Source: JADJNW01 sp964526645
GTDB lineage: Bacteria > Bacteroidota > Bacteroidia > Chitinophagales > Saprospiraceae
Length of the DNA: 64,000 nucleotides
Reading direction: 5' to 3'
Assembly (NCBI GenBank): GCA_964526645.1
Contig: CAZGJN010000001.1
Location: forward strand, 180,995-244,994
Both the position numbers and the translations under genes were made by a program. Of this stretch, positions 58,001 through 64,000 are shown one piece after another; positions within the stretch are counted from its first letter, which is position 1; every line of letters begins with the position of its first letter. The notes below the pieces were generated by a model that was not told the origin of the DNA, ran no database searches, and saw only the letters and a list, made by a program, of their open reading frames with translations.

Positions 58001-61000
58001 AAGAAATCTTACACGCAAATCATAAGCGATTGTGTTTCAATTCCATAATGGTACGATTAAAAGATAATAGGAGAATGAAAATAGCCCTTTTTATAGCGAC
58101 GGTTTCAATTCCATAATGGTACGATTAAAAGCCCGTTACACCTTCCGATGTGGTAAGGATTGCAGTAGTTTCAATTCCATAATGGTACGATTAAAAGTTT
58201 GAATTATTATTAACAACTTAAAATAAAAACAAGTTTCAATTCCATAATGGTACGATTAAAAGCCGCTTTCTTTTGAGCTTCTTCAGCTTGCTTTTCTGGT
58301 TTCAATTCCATAATGGTACGATTAAAAGTCGAAAAGAGATAGGACATTAATACCCTCCCCTTGTTTCAATTCCATAATGGTACGATTAAAAGACGAACAT
58401 GGGGAAAATTTAACGGATGTACACGCTAGTTTCAATTCCATAATGGTACGATTAAAAGCGCTCTTTAATACTTTCTCGTAGTTCTTTGTTTACCTGTTTC
58501 AATTCCATAATGGTACGATTAAAAGCTTTTGAATTGTCAACATCAGCTTTAAAAGCGTTGATGTTTCAATTCCATAATGGTACGATTAAAAGTGTCAAAA
58601 TTCGATAAGTATTTCCATTGTTTATGTGGTTTCAATTCCATAATGGTACGATTAAAAGACGACAAGCGCTCAGGACTTGAATTTAAACGCAACCGTTTCA
58701 ATTCCATAATGGTACGATTAAAAGAGCCAAGCGAAGAAAACGGGCTTCCTTCCATTATGGTTTCAATTCCATAATGGTACGATTAAAAGATGGGCTTTTG
58801 CGCTGCAAATGTCGCTCCTTTTGTAGTTTCAATTCCATAATGGTACGATTAAAAGTAAAACTACACTTCACCTTCTTCTGGTGTATCCGGCAGGTTTCAA
58901 TTCCATAATGGTACGATTAAAAGCTCAGAACAATAAGTCAGATACTGATATGCCTCGTATGTTTCAATTCCATAATGGTACGATTAAAAGTTTTTCTCCG
59001 GTGTTGGCGGTGGTAGCGTATCATTCGGGTTTCAATTCCATAATGGTACGATTAAAAGGCAGAGATGACCGCTAACGCCGAATTACTCGCTAAAAGTTTC
59101 AATTCCATAATGGTACGATTAAAAGGTTAAACGTATTTTTTGGGTCGTCAATGCCGATTTCAGTTTCAATTCCATAATGGTACGATTAAAAGATAGCTGA
59201 CCTTACAATACAAGCCGTTGCGCTTGAAGTTTCAATTCCATAATGGTACGATTAAAAGGTACAGAGCGCAGCATAATTCACATCAAACAATACGGTTTCA
59301 ATTCCATAATGGTACGATTAAAAGTCGCCTTCTTTGTACCAGATTTGATAGATTTTAGTTGTTTCAATTCCATAATGGTACGATTAAAAGAGTTCTTCAG
59401 CAGTGGTTTTAGCAATGTTTCGCACGTTTCAATTCCATAATGGTACGATTAAAAGGATGCAATTGAAACGCTCGCGGGGCAAAGTTGCGGTGGTTTCAAT
59501 TCCATAATGGTACGATTAAAAGTCAGTTAAAGTTAGATATTCGAGATCACTAAAAGACGTTTCAATTCCATAATGGTACGATTAAAAGCCGATTAAGAAT
59601 TTGTTCAATGGGAAAAGGAGGAGTGTTTCAATTCCATAATGGTACGATTAAAAGTAAGAAGAATAGTACACAACAGAGAACCAATAACAGAGTTTCAATT
59701 CCATAATGGTACGATTAAAAGAAAAAAGACTGGAACTTAATGGCAACTTGGATTTTGTTTCAATTCCATAATGGTACGATTAAAAGACGTGTAGGCTCTT
59801 CGATCGGCTTTAATTCGTGCTTGTTTCAATTCCATAATGGTACGATTAAAAGCTTTTTAACAAATTCTAAATACATATTAACGTCCTGGTTTCAATTCCA
59901 TAATGGTACGATTAAAAGCTGAACTTGCTGTAATTGCATCATCATTGATTTGGAGTTTCAATTCCATAATGGTACGATTAAAAGTCGTATGCAGCCAGTC
60001 AAGCGATTGAAGCGGCAAAAGGTTTCAATTCCATAATGGTACGATTAAAAGGTCGAGCGCGGCAACGATACAATTATTGAAGGATATGTGGGTTTCAATT
60101 CCATAATGGTACGATTAAAAGTTGACAAAATATGCAAGACAGCGCGGATTGACCGGAGTTTCAATTCCATAATGGTACGATTAAAAGTACGGGAGAAACA
60201 GACCTTTCTACACAAGTAGAAAAAGTTTCAATTCCATAATGGTACGATTAAAAGAAACACATTTTGTTTGTTTTATTTTTACTATCAGCTCGTTTCAATT
60301 CCATAATGGTACGATTAAAAGGTTGTAAAAGCGTCTATGCAATTTATAGGGGCATTTGGTTTCAATTCCATAATGGTACGATTAAAAGCGGACATCTATC
60401 GCAGCATTCACCCTTTTTCAAAGCGTTTCAATTCCATAATGGTACGATTAAAAGCTCTATTCGCTCAAGCTCAGGATTGTATTCAATGTGTTTCAATTCC
60501 ATAATGGTACGATTAAAAGCATAGTAATTTTTGTAAATGTCCCAGTATGCTAATATGTTTCAATTCCATAATGGTACGATTAAAAGTACAGAATTTCAAC
60601 AACAGAAACAACTGGAAATGGTTTCAATTCCATAATGGTACGATTAAAAGTTTTATTTCTTCTTGTAGTCTTATCCTCCATGTATGTTTCAATTCCATAA
60701 TGGTACGATTAAAAGCATTTATAAAACTTTGCAACGCGCTTGAAACATTGGGGTTTCAATTCCATAATGGTACGATTAAAAGGCTTGGATAAAACGCTGG
60801 TTTCTCCTCATATCCAAGGTTTCAATTCCATAATGGTACGATTAAAAGCCGCCAGCAACAGTATTGGTTTCAATTATCCCTTCAAGTTTCAATTCCATAA
60901 TGGTACGATTAAAAGGGAACATGATGGCGCAAATAATCGGTATGACCAAAAACGTTTCAATTCCATAATGGTACGATTAAAAGAAACAATACCCTGTTTA

Positions 61001-63975
61001 TGGTATTTTTATACCCTATTTGTTTCAATTCCATAATGGTACGATTAAAAGACATCCGCAGACGAGAAAGAGGCAAAAGTTGCTTTGCGTTTCAATTCCA
61101 TAATGGTACGATTAAAAGCTTTTTCTACTATAACGGGGTGGAACGGAGGAGCAAGTTTCAATTCCATAATGGTACGATTAAAAGAAAAAAGTTCGTTTTT
61201 TGCTCATAGAAAACCTTTATTGTTTCAATTCCATAATGGTACGATTAAAAGTCCAATTGCCATCAACCTGTCTTTTTTAGGGACATGTTTCAATTCCATA
61301 ATGGTACGATTAAAAGCGCAAAAGCCGTTGTCTTCTCTTCAGCTTCTGATACGAGTTTCAATTCCATAATGGTACGATTAAAAGTCAGATTGCCAGAGAT
61401 AGAAAAAGAAGAGTATCCGGGTTTCAATTCCATAATGGTACGATTAAAAGCTAATATCTAACACGATCACAATTTTTGTCAACGCGTTTCAATTCCATAA
61501 TGGTACGATTAAAAGTTATTTTTAAGCCTTACAAAATTAAAATAAAAACTAGTTTCAATTCCATAATGGTACGATTAAAAGGGAGAAAAAACTTTAAATA
61601 GGGTAAAGTATTTCCATTGTTTCAATTCCATAATGGTACGATTAAAAGGGAAAATATTAGGATTTTTCCGGGTTTCAGATTTTGTTTCAATTCCATAATG
61701 GTACGATTAAAAGTTTTTGGGTTGACGCTATTTTTGTGAAAAGGGAACTGTGTTTCAATTCCATAATGGTACGATTAAAAGATCGTTGCTTTCACTAAAA
61801 ATACCGTTTAAACCGAGTTTCAATTCCATAATGGTACGATTAAAAGAAGCTTTAACCCTTCCAAATCCATCACTAAAAACCGGTTTCAATTCCATAATGG
61901 TACGATTAAAAGTGTTTTCCTCGGAACAAAAATTATATGAAAATCTAAGTTTCAATTCCATAATGGTACGATTAAAAGTCTAAGTTGGCACGACTAACAT
62001 TATTAAAAAAATGAAGTTTCAATTCCATAATGGTACGATTAAAAGTCAAGTGCTTTTAACACTTTTCGCGTACTTGGAACAGCGTTTCAATTCCATAATG
62101 GTACGATTAAAAGCTTAATCGCATTGTTCCCGTCCGAATTTGACCACGGATGTTTCAATTCCATAATGGTACGATTAAAAGTAACGAAAATGTAGGCTCT
62201 TTCCGTGCTGCTCCAGCGTTTCAATTCCATAATGGTACGATTAAAAGCGATAGTAGGATAATCTAAATACGCAGAAAGAGTCTCGTTTCAATTCCATAAT
62301 GGTACGATTAAAAGTTGTAACGCGCCCGCGGGGCACTTATGTATAGTGCGTTTCAATTCCATAATGGTACGATTAAAAGTTTAGCTGCGATAATTGGTGC
62401 TGCTGCGACTACCGCGTTTCAATTCCATAATGGTACGATTAAAAGAGTGAACCTACCTGAACGCTCACTCCGTTTACGATGTTGTTTCAATTCCATAATG
62501 GTACGATTAAAAGTAAGGCAACCGAGTTATTTAGGAACTATCTATTCAGGTTTCAATTCCATAATGGTACGATTAAAAGTTATAGCATTATTTTTACCGT
62601 CCTCTTCCTCCAGAAGTTTCAATTCCATAATGGTACGATTAAAAGTTTTTAACTCAGAGGTTAATTCAATCTTCTTTTTCAGTTTCAATTCCATAATGGT
62701 ACGATTAAAAGGCGTTTGGGAAGCATATCGAAACGATTTGGAAAACAGGTTTCAATTCCATAATGGTACGATTAAAAGTGTTTATGAGGGGTTTTTGTGG
62801 TCGCCTGATCCTTGTTTCAATTCCATAATGGTACGATTAAAAGGGTTTTGCCTGTGCTGCCATCTGCTTTGATCATGTTGTTTCAATTCCATAATGGTAC
62901 GATTAAAAGCCTTTTCACCTAATGCGGCTTTGAGCGCATCGCCCGGTTTCAATTCCATAATGGTACGATTAAAAGAACGCCCTCCTTTTTGACGATTACG
63001 GGGTGGAATCCGTTTCAATTCCATAATGGTACGATTAAAAGATAGACCAGAGTCATCTTCAGGAAGTACGCCTTGCGGTTTCAATTCCATAATGGTACGA
63101 TTAAAAGATCTCACGCCTCTTAAACTCCTGCATATACAATGTTGTTTCAATTCCATAATGGTACGATTAAAAGACTGTAACTTGACCCCATCCGAGGGTG
63201 CGAACCAGTGTTTCAATTCCATAATGGTACGATTAAAAGCGCGAATGATAATCAGTACGAGTATGCGGAAGCTAAGTTTCAATTCCATAATGGTACGATT
63301 AAAAGCTGTGTTTTCAAGACCAACCTTTAATTGTTTTACGTTGTTTCAATTCCATAATGGTACGATTAAAAGCAAATAACCACCGAAATGACAGCAACGA
63401 CTCCTACAAAGTTTCAATTCCATAATGGTACGATTAAAAGATTTCATCCAAATAACGCGCAATAATACGCGCGTAGAGTTTCAATTCCATAATGGTACGA
63501 TTAAAAGAAACTCGCTTTTTTTTCGTTCCGAATCGCCTTCTTGTTTCAATTCCATAATGGTACGATTAAAAGTTGTTGTCACTCCTCGTGTTACTTCTGC
63601 TCCTACGTTTGTTTCAATTCCATAATGGTACGATTAAAAGGAAATACTACTTCTTTAATTAATCCCCCCATATACACGTTTCAATTCCATAATGGTACGA
63701 TTAAAAGTTCATCTATATTGTTTAAGTCAAAGAATTGTACCAGGTTTCAATTCCATAATGGTACGATTAAAAGGACAACGCAATCGCAACGCTTGCGGTT
63801 AGAAGATTTTGTTTCAATTCCATAATGGTACGATTAAAAGAGGAATCGTCTCCTTAACACCGAGAGTAGTTTACTCGCGTTTCAATTCCATAATGGTACG
63901 ATTAAAAGGCAGGTGCAGCAAGCTTAAACGCACCAAACGCACCGGGTTTCAATTCCATAATGGTACGATTAAAAG
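55034..63975 (-). repeat. Array block of 135 consecutive G-variant repeats (leader side)
   Basis: Every repeat from 55034 through 63946 (135 by hand count) has G at its first plus-strand base, giving a crRNA handle ending GAAAC. The change from A to G occurs across the spacer at 54998-55033 and is never reversed up to the window edge. Confidence 0.9.
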
Positions 63976-64000
63976 TCGTTGCAATAATATGTATAAAAAG

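Larger units (their letters stand above)
47238..64000 (-). CRISPR. Very large CRISPR array, 252 repeats counted, open at the right edge; probable subtype I-B
   Basis: 252 repeats of 30 bp (hand count, error of one or two possible) and 251 complete spacers of 34-40 bp, with a period of ~66.5 bp. Plus-strand repeat: RTTTCAATTCC, then ATAATGGTAC, then GATTAAAAG. Apart from the first base, I saw no internal substitution in any repeat. On the minus strand the repeat ends GGAATTGAAAC (or ...GAAAT), the usual 5'-handle sequence of subtype I-B and some type III crRNAs. It also resembles I-B repeats of clostridia such as C. thermocellum (from memory: ATCGTACC...GGAATTGAAAC). Transcription is therefore inferred to run right to left, with leader and cas genes beyond 64,000 and the oldest spacers at 47,238. 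The final spacer (63,976 on) is cut by the window end. No cas gene is present anywhere in the window. Confidence 0.98.

Noticed and set aside
58198..61551. AT-rich spacers near 58198 and 61516 sharing TTAAAATAAAAAC
   Set aside because: Low-complexity sequence makes the similarity uninformative.
47376..63825. Dozens of open frames on both strands through the array that repeat peptides such as FNSIMVRLK, FQFHNGTIK and FNRTIMELK
   Set aside because: They are translations of the CRISPR repeat in different frames, broken wherever a spacer adds a stop. They are not genes.

Overview
The window comes from a Bacteroidota chromosome, probably a gliding, Saprospiria/Chitinophagia-like bacterium. The evidence is a CHU_C-type gliding-motility C-terminal domain, two secreted proteases with type IX secretion sorting tails, a YidC and TopA of Bacteroidota architecture, and several promoters of the Bacteroidota form (TTG or TTTG, about 17-21 bp, then TAnnTTTG). 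Base composition is moderate (roughly 40-45% GC by eye). No tRNA, rRNA, prophage or insertion sequence was recognised.

Bases 1-47,167 are ordinary chromosome, densely packed with short operons and many convergent pairs that abut or overlap. Left to right: a truncated M16 zinc protease; a 21-bp minisatellite; an ankyrin-repeat gene with a membrane-protein partner; a methyltransferase facing a 1,522-residue secreted adhesin-like protein across a bidirectional terminator; an acyl-CoA dehydrogenase; an unusual ClpB/ClpC-like double AAA+ ATPase; ferredoxin and IscX; KdsC with a UbiA prenyltransferase; a cytoplasmic amidase upstream of a PolX whose polymerase site is degenerate; FKBP isomerase; TopA with a DUF3467 gene; a BioD-like ATPase; malate dehydrogenase; tandem M43-like secreted proteases; a DUF4442 protein; YidC; DUF3293; an aminotransferase; a HhH/OmpA pair; Ffh; TrmH; a 2H phosphoesterase; a 1,111-residue WG-repeat protein; dihydroorotase; an ECF sigma factor with a putative anti-sigma factor; a small membrane protein and a GNAT acetyltransferase.

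Bases 47,238-64,000 are one uninterrupted CRISPR array that runs off the right edge. By hand count it holds 252 repeats of 30 bp with spacers of 34-40 bp. Read on the minus strand the repeat ends GGAATTGAAAC, the usual form for subtype I-B (or type III) repeats. The crRNAs should therefore be made from the minus strand, with the leader and any cas genes to the right of the window and the oldest spacers at the left. No cas gene is present in the window.

The array carries a readable history. The last repeat base (crRNA sense) is C in three old repeats, T in 113 consecutive repeats, then C again in 135 consecutive repeats. Several spacers were acquired twice from one protospacer, from opposite strands of one site, or from diverged homologues of one target, often with the crRNA 5' end conserved. 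The array is the outstanding feature of the window.
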